Source of the DNA: Pocillopora verrucosa | Taxonomy: Eukaryota > Cnidaria > Anthozoa > Scleractinia > Pocilloporidae | Direction: 5' to 3' | DNA length: 64,000 bases | Assembly (NCBI RefSeq): GCF_036669915.1 | Contig: NC_089312.1 | Span: 35,629,806 to 35,693,805 of the forward strand | Part shown: positions 49,093 through 61,450 of the stretch, piece after piece | Numbering within the stretch: position 1 is the first letter of the stretch | Layout: each line of letters begins with the position of its first letter | The notes under the pieces: generated by a model | Database searches by the model: none | What the model was told of the DNA's origin: nothing | The model's input: the letters and a program-made list of their open reading frames with translations, nothing else | Position numbers and translations under genes: made by a program

Positions 49093-49464
49093 TCATTTTA
49101 CTCTCCTGCTACACCTATCTGTTAATTATTAGTTATTTCAGAACCCGGTATATGAGAGATTACCCCTGCAGGGAGTCTTTCACTCTGTAACCGCATCCCC
49201 AAGGGCAACATGAAACCTGAGCTTAACCAAACCCAAGCCATTTATCCTCCGTAAGGCCCCAAACCCAAGGTGTATGTAACCACGGCTATAGATTAATTGA
49301 AGGAAGGAAAGTTAAGAAGATTGTTGTGAAATTAACGTGACTTGCATTTGACCGAGTACTCGGTAACTCAAAGATACTCGTGACGAGTATAAGCCGAAGA
49401 GAGGCCCTTGCTTCAATGCGACTGTAGCTAAGCAACGCTATTAGAACAAGGACAAGTCTCTAAA

Positions 49465-49565
49465 CAAACTGCAGGCCTACGTTGGTGGGGGTAACACAAG
49501 AGAATTGGTCACCGTAAGTAGTTCCTTAAGCTGACGTTTCGGCGACGAAGGGTCAACGGTTAAAA
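49465..49565. repeat. Hairpin-repeat family, diverged copy (3 of 4)
   Basis: CCTACGTTGGTGGGGGTAACA is followed by GGTCACCGTAAG and AAGCTGACGTTTCGGCGACGAAGGGTCAACG. The loop between GACGTTTCG and CGAAGGG is shortened compared with the copy at 25800. Confidence 0.5.
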
Positions 49566-50120
49566 TTTCAGCTCTCATAGAATTACCCTTATACCTGTAC
49601 TGCATAAGTTCAGAGCCTTAAACTGAAATGAAGTAGAGGATATCCGGACTGAATATACCGTGGTAACGCAATCACTCTTTGGAATTTATTCACCGATCTT
49701 GCTGTTGATGTTTTCGTGAATCTCATATCTTTCAAGGCAATCGTCGTGACAGATGTAAAATGAGATATTTGTTTTAGTTATTTATTTTGTCGGGCAACAA
49801 GGCAAGACCTCAGGGATTGCACGTGTAGCTATTTTTAGCAGCCTTTCAAACTTCACTTCCGGCACGTGAACTCGTTATTGATGACAGAATCTACTCAGTG
49901 ACGCGAACCAATCAGATTTCATAACTCCTCTAGAATCAGTTGTCTGGCTCTATGATATTCGAGCGCAAAACAGAAAAGTTTTTCTCTTGTCGCCGATTCC
50001 GCAATTTATGTCATTTCCTTCGCTAGTATAAATAAGTAAGAGTGTATTTAGCCGTACTTTCGCCCGTAAGATTACAAGGATGATTACCTTACTTTAGTTA
50101 ACTTTGCGAGAAGAAAAATT
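49566..50120. promoter_or_regulatory. Upstream region of the ATOS gene
   Basis: Non-coding stretch before the ATOS start at 50121. TATAAATA occurs at about 50028-50035 (AGTATAAATAAGTAAG), roughly 90 bases upstream of the ATG, and could act as a TATA box. This is judged by sequence and position only. Confidence 0.35.
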
Positions 50121-53100
50121 ATGAAGCCAAGTGAAGGTAAGTTTGTGAAGGTATTCCTATATTTTAAAGCAAATTGCTGACGTGTTTTGAAATGAAAGTT
50201 GTGCGGTCGAGATTTGCTGTTTTGATAAATTTTAAATTAGAATTCTCGTTTGAAATAGCTCTGTTTATGAATTAAGTTCGAGTAGTACTTAATTGGTTGG
50301 CACGATTCGCCTCGGCATTCGACCTTCAGTGAAAACTAATCTTTCGTTTAGTTGAGCCTCTGATGATTTTTCAACAAAGCCGAAGTTATTCATTACTTCA
50401 CGAAGTTATGTTCGCTATCAGTAGGACAGTTCTTTACAATAACCATTATATGGAGCTGTAATTTGAATCGTCCATCACATAGAAAGAGTTACTAGTAAAT
50501 TTCCTGTGTTGCACACTTCACTGGAATATACAGTGTGAACTTTGTTATGTAAATCTAGCAATACATGCTATCCTTTGTAACTGAAATATTCTTCGTCATA
50601 TAAAATGCATGATTGTTGTCTGGTATAAACCTCAGCGTAAGGTTTTTGAGGGCTGTGCAATAAATAAAGCTTTCATGTTTCGGTTGTCTTAAGAACCTTG
50701 TCCAGAACGACTTGTTATTATTATTGGTTTTTTTTTTGTTTTTTTTTTTTTAACAAAAGGAACACAGTATTCATCTATCGTAGCCAAAGGAACTTGCATG
50801 TGGTAACAACAATAAAAAGTTTGAATCACGATTGGGCAATTTAAAATGAAATGTGACACAAAGAGAAATTTGCACTCTAGTTGTTCTCCATCTTAGAAAT
50901 GTACCTATCAACATTTTAGGGCCCAAGATTAAAGCCATTTTTAGGATATCTGATCTTCATCTTTTAGTATGCACCCTCTATTGAAACATTAAACTTGAGT
51001 CTTAGCACAGGACACATCAACGAGCTTTTCTGGAAATGTTTTCAGGGCATGAAAGTACAAAATTTCTCCCTTGCATCATGAATTGGGTATTGATAGACTA
51101 TGACCTCATGGGAAGGAATAGAAAGTACCCTTCTGGTCTTGGATTCTTTCACATTTCTTAATAATATGTTTTTTTAATTTTTTTATTGTTTTCATTTTGT
51201 AAGAATATAGAGAGGTAGTCCTCTGAGATGTTTAGTTAAAGCATGATCATTGTTTTGGTACAAAGGTCAAATTTATTAGTGTTTTTAATAAATGGTTCAC
51301 TGCATTTGAACCTAGGTTCAAATATACAAAGGCTTTTGATTTTGTTTATTTTGTTAAGTTACATAACATGGCAAGGTCTAATGGAGGTATGATCTTAGTT
51401 CTATTATTGCTGTATACTTGACTTAATAATTTGTAGCTGTGAGAAGCCTGTATCAAAAGGAAAATAAAAAACCTGTTAACCGTTAATTAGTTATAGGACA
51501 TTGACAAACTTAAATTTGGTATACTGCCAGTTGGAGCATTAGCCCTTTTTTAGGGCAAAGGTTTATTAGAAGGTTCAATTGGGATATAATGTTATTAAGA
51601 GAAAATACTCATCTAAAGTTTTTTCCAAATTTGTTTAATGTCAAGTTCTCACAGGAGCAGAAAGTGAGATTTCTGCTGAGGAAATGGAGTGTGAGATGCA
51701 GGCAAGAGAGTTCTTTGTGCACATTGGCATGCTTATACTGGAGGGGCGTACACCACAGTGTTCAGAGAAAGGCAGAGTGGAAGGACCTCATTGTTTGTCC
51801 TTTTTCAATGTTGTGCCTCATGTCTGTGACCAGAAAGGAAACTATAGTGTAAGTCAACCATTGTAGTGGGGCTTTTATTGAAAGTACAGCCTCAGTACCA
51901 CAAAAAGTGTCCCCTAAACGGAGGCATCCTTTAAATACAGGTGCATGTTGGATGAGAGAAGATTAAGTAATTGCAGTTGACTCTCTCTTCATTGACCAGT
52001 CTTTTAAGCAACAGTTAATCCTTCAAGCATCCTTATTGTAAACATTCATTTTGTTTCTCAGTCTAGTACTGTTTCAAAAACTCCTGCTTTTACTTGACCT
52101 GTTTGACCTTTAAAAGCAATCACTGTAAGGATGTATATTGTCTCTATCATTTAGCAATTTTGTTGAAAGTCTTCTGAGGTGACCAGCTTTCAAGTATTTT
52201 CAGCAGTAACACATTTTGAAGTGAAAAGGTGCATGTTGCAAAAGCCAACAATGACTAATGCATGTTTTACTCAGAGAAACTGTATACTTGTACAGTTAAT
52301 AGTGAAATAATAGATAATTGGTGGATTTGCTCTGTTTTTTGTCTTTTAATATTGATTTTCTCCTAAAGCTACGATATCCTCAAAGGGACCTCTTTTTCCT
52401 GCTCTAAATATGGTTGGCTGAGAGAGTTGACTGTGTTATGTGTAGATTTCATGTTCATTACTGGAAGTGTCTGCGAATAAAGATATCAAAAAGGATGGGT
52501 CTAACTGCACCTAGTGGCTGTGTTAAGATGTTCACTTAGATTAAGTGAGCTGCACTCTGTTTTCTCTTGATCATTTGTAGCAATATCAGTTTTACAATAA
52601 ATTAAAAATTAAATCTAATGGCAAACTCTTTCCTGTCTTTGATTTTTGGTGCAGTGCCAGAAAGTATGTGAAAGAAAAGAAAAGATGAATGCTTTATGGG
52701 AGAACAGCTTTCCTCTGGTGATAAGTGTTTTGATAGAAGAACCTTCTCAGAATAGTTTGATTTTACTGGAAAGATGGACAGTGGAAGTAGTGAATGAGTA
52801 AGTAGCTTGCTGGTCGTAATGTGATGTTTAATTATGTAACTTTAGAAGCATTAATAATTATTAACCTACATGTAGAAGCATCTGTGTACTATGGCATGTA
52901 GTTAAAAAAAAAAGAGGGGAAAAAGTTTTGGATTCAAAGCAAATGAAACTATCAATTAAGGAAAGACAAATTCTCTTCTCTAAACTACCTGTGCACTGAT
53001 AAAATCAATGATTGATTGTTGTTATTTTTAATAACACAATATAAATCTCCTTATTATTAGTTCTTTATTTGTTACTCAATTAAAAGTTACATAATTATGA

Positions 53101-56100
53101 TCATGTTAACTCTTTCACCTCTGGGGTGTTTTCTTTCACAAGTAGATGAAGATACGAGGCCTTGGGCTTTGTCTTCAGATATAGTAAACATTTTATCCAC
53201 TTGTCTTGAACATGCGCCAAAAAAAATTTTCAGTCCCCTTGAGAATTGCAATCCTAACACCTTCAGATTTCAAAGTATGGTGCTCTACCTCTCTGATACA
53301 GATTGGTGAATTAGTCTGTTTAGCAAATTGATATCACACAAACCAGCTACATACTGCAAGGATCAGTAGTTTTCAAAGTGTTTGTTTTTTGCCTAGTATA
53401 AGAAGGATGGTGAATACTGAGTGATGTTATTCAATTGAGCATGGGAAGGCAAAAAAAGTAATTAGTCATTCATTTTTTTATAACAGGTCAGATGTTGTTC
53501 ATGGCCGTAGTGGTAGCATGCTCATGCAGGCCATAAGGTCACACATTCATTTCTCACAGCTGAGTGCCTGGTTAAGCAGAAGTAAAGGCTCCCTTCCTTC
53601 TAAAATCATTTACAGGTTGGTGAAACTTAAATCAAATGTTTAATCTACTACAAGATTAAAACTTTTTTCCTAAATAGTTTCATCGTCCCAAATAACGCCA
53701 TGAGAAAGCCACTTTACCCAACAAACTTGGTACTGTTCCTCTTGACATGCACCTTTGTTTTTATCATGCCATATATACAAAAGAAATATTTTTATTAGTT
53801 GTTCCATTGGACACAGCACTCAGAAGCAGCTGTGTCATTTCACTCACTGCCCATCGTTCAGTGTGTCATTTTGTGGTTACCATGCATTCATCTTAGTGCA
53901 TGTTTTCCAGTGGAGGGGCACATATACTAGTACATTTCTCAATGAAAACTCTGTTTTTATCACATGGCGCAAACTCCTTTGTTATGAGGGTGAAATCTCA
54001 AACAGGTGTCCAGCCACTAAACAACAAAGAAATTTAAGTCAACTTACCGTATTTATTCGCCTATAAGCCGAGCGATTTTTCCAACAAATTAAACTGAGAA
54101 CAGGTAAATTCTCGCCAAGGTAGGGGGTTCGGCTTATAGCCGAGTATTTTCGCCAAAAAAAATTTACGGGTGCTTAACAAGATTCGAAATTTGACAACAT
54201 GAAAAACTGGCCAATCAGAAGCGGTCATTCCCACGGTTTGTGTAAACATTGCAACACGATCTGACAGATATCAGCTGATCGTAATCTCTAGCGATCTAGA
54301 ATGATCTATGTTTATTCATAACCTACTTTTTGGTTGCATGTTTCCCGAGAGGGAAGCTCCTTTTGTTTTCGGTTTATGTTAATTCATCTCAGTTAACGAC
54401 ACGCGTGGAGTACTTTGCAATTATTAGGTTTCGGCTTATAGCCGAATGTTTTGTGTTTATTTTTTATTTCAATGCAACAGCTGCTGACATGAAAAAGTTT
54501 AGGGTCTCGGCTTATAGCCGAGATTGGCTTATAGGCGAATAAATACGGTAATTGTGCATACATCAAAGTGTTTTTTTGCTATCTACAGAATATCTGAAAC
54601 TGGAGAGGAATCCTCATCAACTAGCTTTCTTAAACATCCTGATCTGCATGTGTTTCCTTTGGCAAATCTCCATAGCAACAGAGCATTGCAAGTCAGTGTT
54701 CATTCACTACCAAGATGTGACATATTTAATTTTACGGATGAAATCCTGGCATCAAAGATCGATCAACTCAGTGCTGGTCATAAAGTGCACAAAAATGGAC
54801 TGCAGGGCTCAGACTTAAGTGATGACTTGTTCACTTCTCCCTTGAAGAAGAAATCATGCATGAAAGAGCTTGAAACTAATAACCATTCACAGACATTAAA
54901 TGGACATAATCGTACAAATAAACAAAACCGTTTGGACGTCACAAATCCCTCAACCAGCAGAACTTTTGATGATCAGATAGAAAGAAACTCTGACCAGAAA
55001 GTATTGATTTCCCCAAAGATGTCACAGGAAAGCTTGAAAAAGCGCTTTTTGAATATTAGAAGTCTTAGTGAAGGAACACCAGGAATGTCTCTACAGGCAC
55101 AAACAAAACAATATGACTTAAATAAAATACACGAACCCACTCACAACATAGAAACAAAAAAGGTAAGTGTTTGTAGCATCCCAAGTTTTCAAAGCCAGTT
55201 ACCGAAAGTTGGAGAAGATAGGGGCTATTTAAAGCAACACATGACAGCAAAATGTGCCTTTGGAAGTTCCCAAAACCTTAGTTTATTCTAATACATGAAT
55301 TGAGTTAATATTTATTTATTTGACTCGTTAAAATTCATTGATTACCTGATAGCCAGATGACCTTTCAAGATTGTCTTGTGCCCTTTTGTCCTTTTTTCTG
55401 ACCATCTTTCTATAAACAGGGCAATTTAGTATTATCAGCTGAGTTGATCATGTAAATTGGCCACTGTTAAGAGTTTCAAAGCTGACATTTCAAGCATTAG
55501 CCCTTCATCAGAGCAAATGATGAAGGGCTAACACTTGAAACATCAGCTTTGAAACTCTTTATGGTGGCCAATTTACATTATGAACTCAGTTGATAATACT
55601 AAATTTACCCCGTTTTACTCTCCCACTGATGCAGCACCACAGTTTTGTTGGAAACTCTCCCCCTTTAGTCATTTCTCAAAACAGTCATACATGCTGAGGG
55701 GTTAGTCCTCTAGGGAGTTTGCTTACTTATGCTTAAAATAGAAGTAAATGGTAAGGGTAAGGAATGGAACAGAATTTATAACATCTGTATATTACTCAAG
55801 TCAGACTCAGATGCTTTATAAACAGGGAGACCATACCTAAAATTGGCTAAAACTAAAGAAGTAAACGAGTGGTCTATTTCAAGCTAGGAGTGTGGCTCTT
55901 TCCTAAGGGTCTATAAAACATGTTGGTATTTGTTTGCTTTAATTGATTTTAAGATTTACATGCACCCTTAACTACACTTTAACAGTTGTTATGTTATGGG
56001 GCAAAACTGTTGTTTATGAGGCTTTGTCTGTTTAGTGAAACTGATTGAGTAGATGTGAAGTTTTTCGGAATTGAGGTGGCTTGCACTTTGCCTGACTAAA

Positions 56101-59100
56101 GGACTTAAATTTTAACAGAGTTGTGATACTCAGATCTCTTCAAGTATCCATATTCCCAAAGGAGTCATCCAAGCACTTAAGACTCAGCGTGTTGGGGCTG
56201 GTACTCTTCCCATCTTCAATTCAAGAACTGGTCTTCCGGTATCCTCAAGTCCAGTGAGTATGGCATGTCTGTTGTAACAGACTGGGAACATAATTCTTGA
56301 TTCATGCATTATCTCAGTTAGCAATTACTGATTGAAATTACTTGACTTGTGGTTAGGTAGTATTGACTGAGAATGTTGTATGTGACTGTATTCATTATTC
56401 TTTCCTTGCAGTCATATGAATTGTTCAAGGATATGAACAACATTAATGTTTTAACTAGGAATTGTTTTATAGTGCACCAAATTCCTGGGACAAGCAAAAA
56501 AGGAGTAGGGTCACTAATTACGAAAATTTTCTTGCAGATTGTTGCATAGTTTGACTAATGCTTGTTTTTCATCAGGCTCCTCTGCGTCGATCGGCTACAG
56601 ATTTGGACATTGAGGATGACTGTAGAGAACAAGTCAAGTAAGTGATTGATAGATAAAAAGATTGCCTGCAAATATGTAGTATGGTGATACAAAATGATAT
56701 AGTGCATGATTATATGTACTAAAAAAGCTCAGCAATGCATGGAATGACTCATTCATAACTAGAAGTTGTTGTTAAAGATTAATTTTGAGAGAACAATGAG
56801 CTGCAAAATTCTCTAAGTGAGTTTGCTCTGACAATTCCTGATCGTGCACACCATCTACACCCATTCACACCCCACAGGGGAAAGGTTTGTCCCATACACC
56901 TCTGGTATGTACTCTGACTTGTCACTTGCATTCATTTGTCATGTGTCGCATGTCCAAATGGTAACCATTTACTGTGATAATGAGGAAAAGGGAATCATCA
57001 ATTTTCATGCATTTTTGACATGTGCATGATCATTCTGTTCTGTTTAGTGGATTTTCAAACAACTCAAGTTCAAAAGACCTAACATCCATACTTAGCAAAA
57101 GTGCACCTGCTTCCACAACCCAGAGTCTCTTGGGAAACTTTGAGGTAAGCAACCATCTTAAAATTAATAATAATTTTGTGCCATAGTTTGTAAGTATCAT
57201 GTTAAAAAATAACTGGTTGAATAACGTATTTGAACATCAATAAAATGTAATAATAAAATACTGATATTTTCTAGAAAACTAATCAGATACAAAATTGAAA
57301 ATCAATGGCTATCAAAACTACACTTTTTTTATGTAGGAATCTGTGTTGAATGGTAGAATGGAGCCACTGGGAACTGTTGAGGTAATTTTCTCCTGGACAT
57401 AATGTGAAATGTTCCTTAAGATTATGGTCTGTTACAGAATTAATATTTCATTCATCACTACCAGTAGTTGATATTATTATAATTATAACTATTTGAGGAA
57501 GACTCATTCAAAGCACATTTTACAAGTAAGGACTCAAGATAACTCTTAGCCTTGATTTGCTTGAATGCGTACAAGCTTTGGTTTGTGTTATCCTGCGTTT
57601 AGCCTGAACTTAGCCAGGATATAAAACAACTGTGTTAATAGGCTGAACAAATCCTATACTCAAGCCAGTACTATTTACATCTTGTTTTGTATTTTGGTAA
57701 TAGCTGTGTGACTTTCCTTTTGAATTTAACATACTTTTTATAGAGAGTATAGTAGGTAAACTTACTACAACTAGGAAAACTGTCATACAGTACATTACAT
57801 TTGACTCACAGACTGAGGAAATCTGACCTGATTTTTTTCTTGTACATGTATTACTGCAGGGTTTTACCGCAGAGTTAGGTGCCAGTGGAAGTTTCTGTCC
57901 TGCTCATGTCAAGCTGCCTGTGAAAGCTTCTTTCTTTAGCCTTTCTGATGACAATGCTCCTTCTCCTTATTTGGTGAGTATTTGCACCAATCTAGTTCTG
58001 CTATGCTTCATTATTGCTGGACTTGATTTTCAAGCTTTTTCCCAAAAAAAGAATTCACAGACTTACAGTTGTGCAAAAAATATCATTACATTGGACAGTA
58101 ACTAGAACAGGAGCCACTTTGATTAGAAAATCTTGACAAAAAATGATCATCTTGTTTTTCTTTTTTTTAAGAAGGTTGCAAGAGCCATTTGATTGCATGT
58201 ACTAGAGAAATGGTCAGAACATGTTTTTTGGTTTTAACTGGTAGATGCTAAATTAGTTTAGTTTAGGGGAACAGTTCTGTAAAATTTTATGAAATTAATT
58301 TCACAGAAAAATTAGATACAGCACCTCACAAATAAAATGATGATTTTACATGTGCAAAATTTGTTTAAAAGGTAACTATATTCTTACCTGCTTATGACAA
58401 AGAGCGAGAATTGGATGCAGTTTGTTTTTGTATTGCAGGGGTACATAAGTTTAAGTGATCCAAGTATTAGCCACAAAGGTTATCACATACCCAACAAGGG
58501 AACTGTACAGCTGGTAAGACAAAATGTTTGACAATAACAATTTCTTACAATTGTAGTCTCTGGAATTTACATGTTGATGTGAATGAATTAATATATCTTG
58601 CTATGTTGGATCTGTTAGTTGATTGTTCAGATGCTTGTTCGCTTAAACATCTACAATTAACTGGCTGTGCAATTGAGTTTTCCTGTTGAAACTTTGATAT
58701 GATGATTGCAGGAAGCTTATAATAAATAAAGAAATTCAGAGGCCACTGATTCAGAAACTGATCTTATATTTTCAAGAGCGTAAAACTAATATTGAAGGTG
58801 ATTTTATAAGGTTGTCATGTTGCCATAGTACTGTAATGCGTACAGAAAAGGTGTTTTGAAGTTTTGAAATTATCGAAGCAACATATAGGAAAATTTTGGT
58901 TGCAATGCCCTTCCGTTGCTCTGCTTTGAAAGGAATAAAACCTCCAAGGAAATGACATGGCATTTTAGGGCAGCAGTTTTCTCTGTTTCTTGGGGTGAGT
59001 GATGGTGACTTATTAATTCTTGTTTGATTTGACTTCAGACTCTGTTCAACCCAAACAAGACTGTGGTGAAAATGTTTGTAGTACTCTTTGACTTCAGTGA

Positions 59101-60555
59101 TATGCCTCCCAGATCTCAAACATTTCTGCGTCAGAGAACGTTTTCTGTGTGGAGACACACTTGTCAATCAACTGAGGTGCGTACAGCCTTTGCTCTGTAG
59201 TGGTACGTACATTGCAAGGAGGGGTTGGGAGGAGATGGTCATGTGCTTGTAACTGGCACTTTTTGAAGTGGCAATCACCACTTTGAACTAATAATTTGCC
59301 TTTTTGTCTCTACACTTCTTTTAACTAGAGATTCACACCCTTGAAGTGACTCTTCTCCCTACTTTTTTGATTCTCAACTTTGGAGTTGCAATACCCACTC
59401 TGAAGTGGCAATCGCTATTTCAAAAGTGACAATGGATAGATCTAAATGTGACTGATGCATTTTTGGAGTATTTTTGAACCTGAGACACTGAGTGTTGGCT
59501 TATTTGTAATTATTTCATTGTAGCTTTAGGTGAAGGAGTGCAGAATAAGCTGATGTTGAGTTGATATTTTTTGTATTGTTACCATTGTTACAGGGTCGTA
59601 ATTCCTTACACTATCTCATACACTTGAGGTTAGTTTTCTTTTTTTGTTACAATGTGGCATGAGAGACCTTCAGATTCTAGGACAGATACAAAGTATAAAT
59701 AAGGGATGTTACAGGAGATAGAGTTTAACATGTAGTACTAGGTAAATTGTTGGTTTCTATTTTACCCAGAATAGCATGGTTTAGGTAGGTTTCTGTATCA
59801 TGATGTGACTTCTAAAAAAAATATATTCTTGCTTTTGGCACTCCCCTCAGATAAGATTTTATGGTTGTACCAAACTGTGCACAATTTGCCATCTGACAAG
59901 TCTTCATTTAACAATCCCTGTAGAGTGTCCTAACCAAGTAAATAACTTACCAAATAGATCCCAGGTGGTCGTGCATCTGTGTTTAGTAATGGATCACAGA
60001 TGATGTCAAAATGTGGTAAGAACAAGAATGTGGTACATGAGGCACAGCCTTAAGTTTCACTGATTTTCTTACCACACTTTAGATCTTCTGTGATTTATTA
60101 CTGCACAGACCCATGGCAACATGGAGTCTGTTTGTTTTATTCGAGAAAGGAGCAAAGAATGATGGAGATGTTATGTATGGGTCTGTCCCCCAATAGGTCA
60201 TAAGTAAGAAGCAATCATAAAGTGGCACATGTAATTTAGCTTATTACATGAAACTTAAACCTGGACTGTTACTTTGGTCTTTTCACTTTTTCCATATTCT
60301 TTTTGAACTTTGTTCGAACAAGACAACTATAATCCCTTGTTAAAAGTAGCACAACATTATGTATTAAAAAGAGAGCTCTTTTTTATTTATTTCAGATTTG
60401 TAAGCTCCAAATCTGGCAGATTGTATCTTCATACAGACATCAGAGTAATATTTGCACGTCAACCCCCTGACCTCCCTAGTGGGGTGAAATTTTGTACAGT
60501 GACCGATGGACCAACAGAACCTCGTTACACACAATACAATTATAAATTAGTATGA
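50121..60555 (+). CDS. ATOS: ATOS homologue (atossa / FAM214 family)
   Basis: Nuclear transcription-regulator family known from fly atossa and vertebrate FAM214A/B (ATOSA/ATOSB). Fourteen exons join in phase: 50121-50136, 51655-51848, 52655-52797, 53487-53615, 54589-55162, 56119-56253, 56576-56637, 57048-57144, 57337-57381, 57860-57973, 58439-58513, 59039-59176, 59594-59628 and 60396-60555, giving 638 aa. The N-terminal region has LILLERWTVEVV and SMLMQAIRSHIHFSQLSAWL. The long exon 5 is polar and probably disordered. The conserved C-terminal part (about 490-600) has YLGYISLSDPSISHKGYHIP, LFNPNKTVVKMFVVLFDFSD and LRQRTF, then HYLIHLRFVSSKSGRLYLHT and DIRVIF near the end. These are the DUF4210 and chromosome-segregation-like blocks of the family. 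Two repeats (54044-54551; 55425-55690) and a palindrome (59962-60125) lie in introns. The gene appears intact; it is between FAM214B and FAM214A in length. Confidence 0.93.
54044..54551. mobile_element. MITE with 24-bp perfect inverted ends, TA target site
   Basis: CCGTATTTATTCGCCTATAA at the left is matched exactly in inverse by TTATAGGCGAATAAATACGG at the right, and TA flanks both sides. This fits a Tc1/mariner-like non-autonomous element. The phrase CGGCTTATAGCCGA recurs three times inside. It lies in ATOS intron 4, ending 37 bases before exon 5. Confidence 0.85.
55425..55690. repeat. Hairpin-repeat family, head-to-head palindromic copy (4 of 4)
   Basis: TAAATTGGCCACTGTTAAGAG, AAAGCTGACATTTCAAGCATTAG and CCCTTCATCAGAGC are followed by ATGATGAAGGGCTAACACTTG, AAACATCAGCTTTGAAACTC and GGTGGCCAATTTACAT. 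The two arms form a near-perfect inverted repeat of about 75 bp each. The flank CACTGATGCAGCACCACAGTTTTG matches the 25800 copy. It lies in ATOS intron 5. Confidence 0.85.
59962..60125. mobile_element. Palindromic GTGGTAAGAACA MITE (copy 2 of 2)
   Basis: AGTAATGGATCACAGATGATG and AAAATGTGGTAAGAAC on the left mirror TTCTTACCACACTTTAGATC and TCTGTGATTTATTACTG on the right. Same family as 26945-27065. It lies in the last ATOS intron. Confidence 0.8.
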
Positions 60556-60779
60556 AGAGTAGTTCTAGCTTGCTTAATTTATTATAAATATAAAAAATTA
60601 ATAATGATTTATATTTGTTAAAAATTTGTAGCAATTACTTTCTGAAATGTTGCTGTAGTCATGGTAACCAATCACAAGAGATTCTAATCAGTTTGTTTTT
60701 TTTCTTATTTTCGAGCATATTATCGATAAAATGTGCATAGAATTTACAGTTAATGGAATAGTTTAGGATCCAGTCATCA

Positions 60780-60990
60780 TTTATTGCCTGAGGGGGGGGC
60801 ACACATAGTTTTCAGGGGAGAGAGAGGGGGGATCAGTCGTCGCCAACAGAGTATAAAGGGTGGACCTTAGAAATTGACTGGAGACCATAAGAACATCACA
60901 GAGCCTTACAGGGGTGGGGCGGTAATGAAATCGCGTCAATTTTTTCGTGACACGGCTTAAATCCTCTGACCCCTCCCCGGGCGATAAATA
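60780..60990. mobile_element. G-run/C-run repeat element (copy 3 of 3)
   Basis: TTATTGCCTGAGGGGGGG at the left is mirrored by CCCCTCCCCGGGCGATAAATAA at the right. Inside are GATCAGTCG, AGAGTATAAAGGGTGGA, ATAAGAACATCACAGAGCCTTA and TTTCGTGACACGG, in the same order as at 10080. Confidence 0.7.
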
Positions 60991-61327
60991 ATGATTGGCT
61001 CCTGATATTATTTCAAAAGTATTAGGGGTTGGTTGTGCTACTGTGAACAATCCACACACTATTTGGAATATAGGTGCTCAAGTAATCAAACAATAGTTTG
61101 ACCAGAGGCTGTAACAAATGACAAACAAACTGAGAGGATGGAGAGTATAAATGGGCTGTCGTTTTCCCTGTGAGTACTGAAAAATTTATGCTCGTCTCTT
61201 TCTCTGGATTTTGAAGCTTTTCTGTGAAAATGTTAAATATTTTAGGCAAAATTGAGATATTTATTGGCAAGATATAGAAAGGAAAGTTAGTGCTAAGTCA
61301 TGTATATTTCAATGTAGGTATTTCAAT

Positions 61328-61450
61328 TTACTCTAATCCAAAATATATAGGAAGGATGGGATGCGTTTGGACATGCTCCTCAATTCTCCCTTTTATTTCG
61401 CTGACTTCTTCCTTACCGGTGAGGTAAAAAGCGTATGTATCCAGAAAATA
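61328..61450 (-). CDS. Candidate terminal exon, minus strand
   Basis: After a strong acceptor (TTTCTTTTAG) the frame stays open for 40 codons to TAA at 61328-61330. It starts YFLDTYAFYLTGKEEVSEIK and ends with LPIYFGLE. The composition is protein-like. I found no upstream exon to join to it between here and 63860, and the family is not recognised. It may be a chance frame. Confidence 0.25.
   Translation of the reverse strand, partial: YFLDTYAFYLTGKEEVSEIKGRIEEHVQTHPILPIYFGLE

Larger units (their letters stand above)
46365..49290. mobile_element. Fold-back element carrying an inverted minisatellite
   Basis: Left arm about 46850-46935 (TCTCATATAGCGGGTTCTGAAATAACTAATAATTAACTGATAG) is repeated in inverse at about 49065-49170. 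Minisatellite blocks lie just inside each arm. GTGGTTACA near 46372 and TGTAACCAC near 49272 are short outer inverted ends. The 1-kb middle (47890-48925) is AT-rich and has no ORF. No transposase was found, so the element is non-autonomous or a relic. Confidence 0.65.

Noticed and set aside
53100..53309. 70-codon plus-strand frame and partial MITE
   Set aside because: It lies in an ATOS intron. The resemblance of TTAACTCTTTCACCTC to the 210-bp MITE end is too weak, and no splice logic supports an exon.
54524..54588. In-frame ATG upstream of ATOS exon 5
   Set aside because: It lies in the MITE end and intron. The phase-correct join from exon 4 (AG plus A) and family similarity on both sides show that exon 5 starts at 54589.
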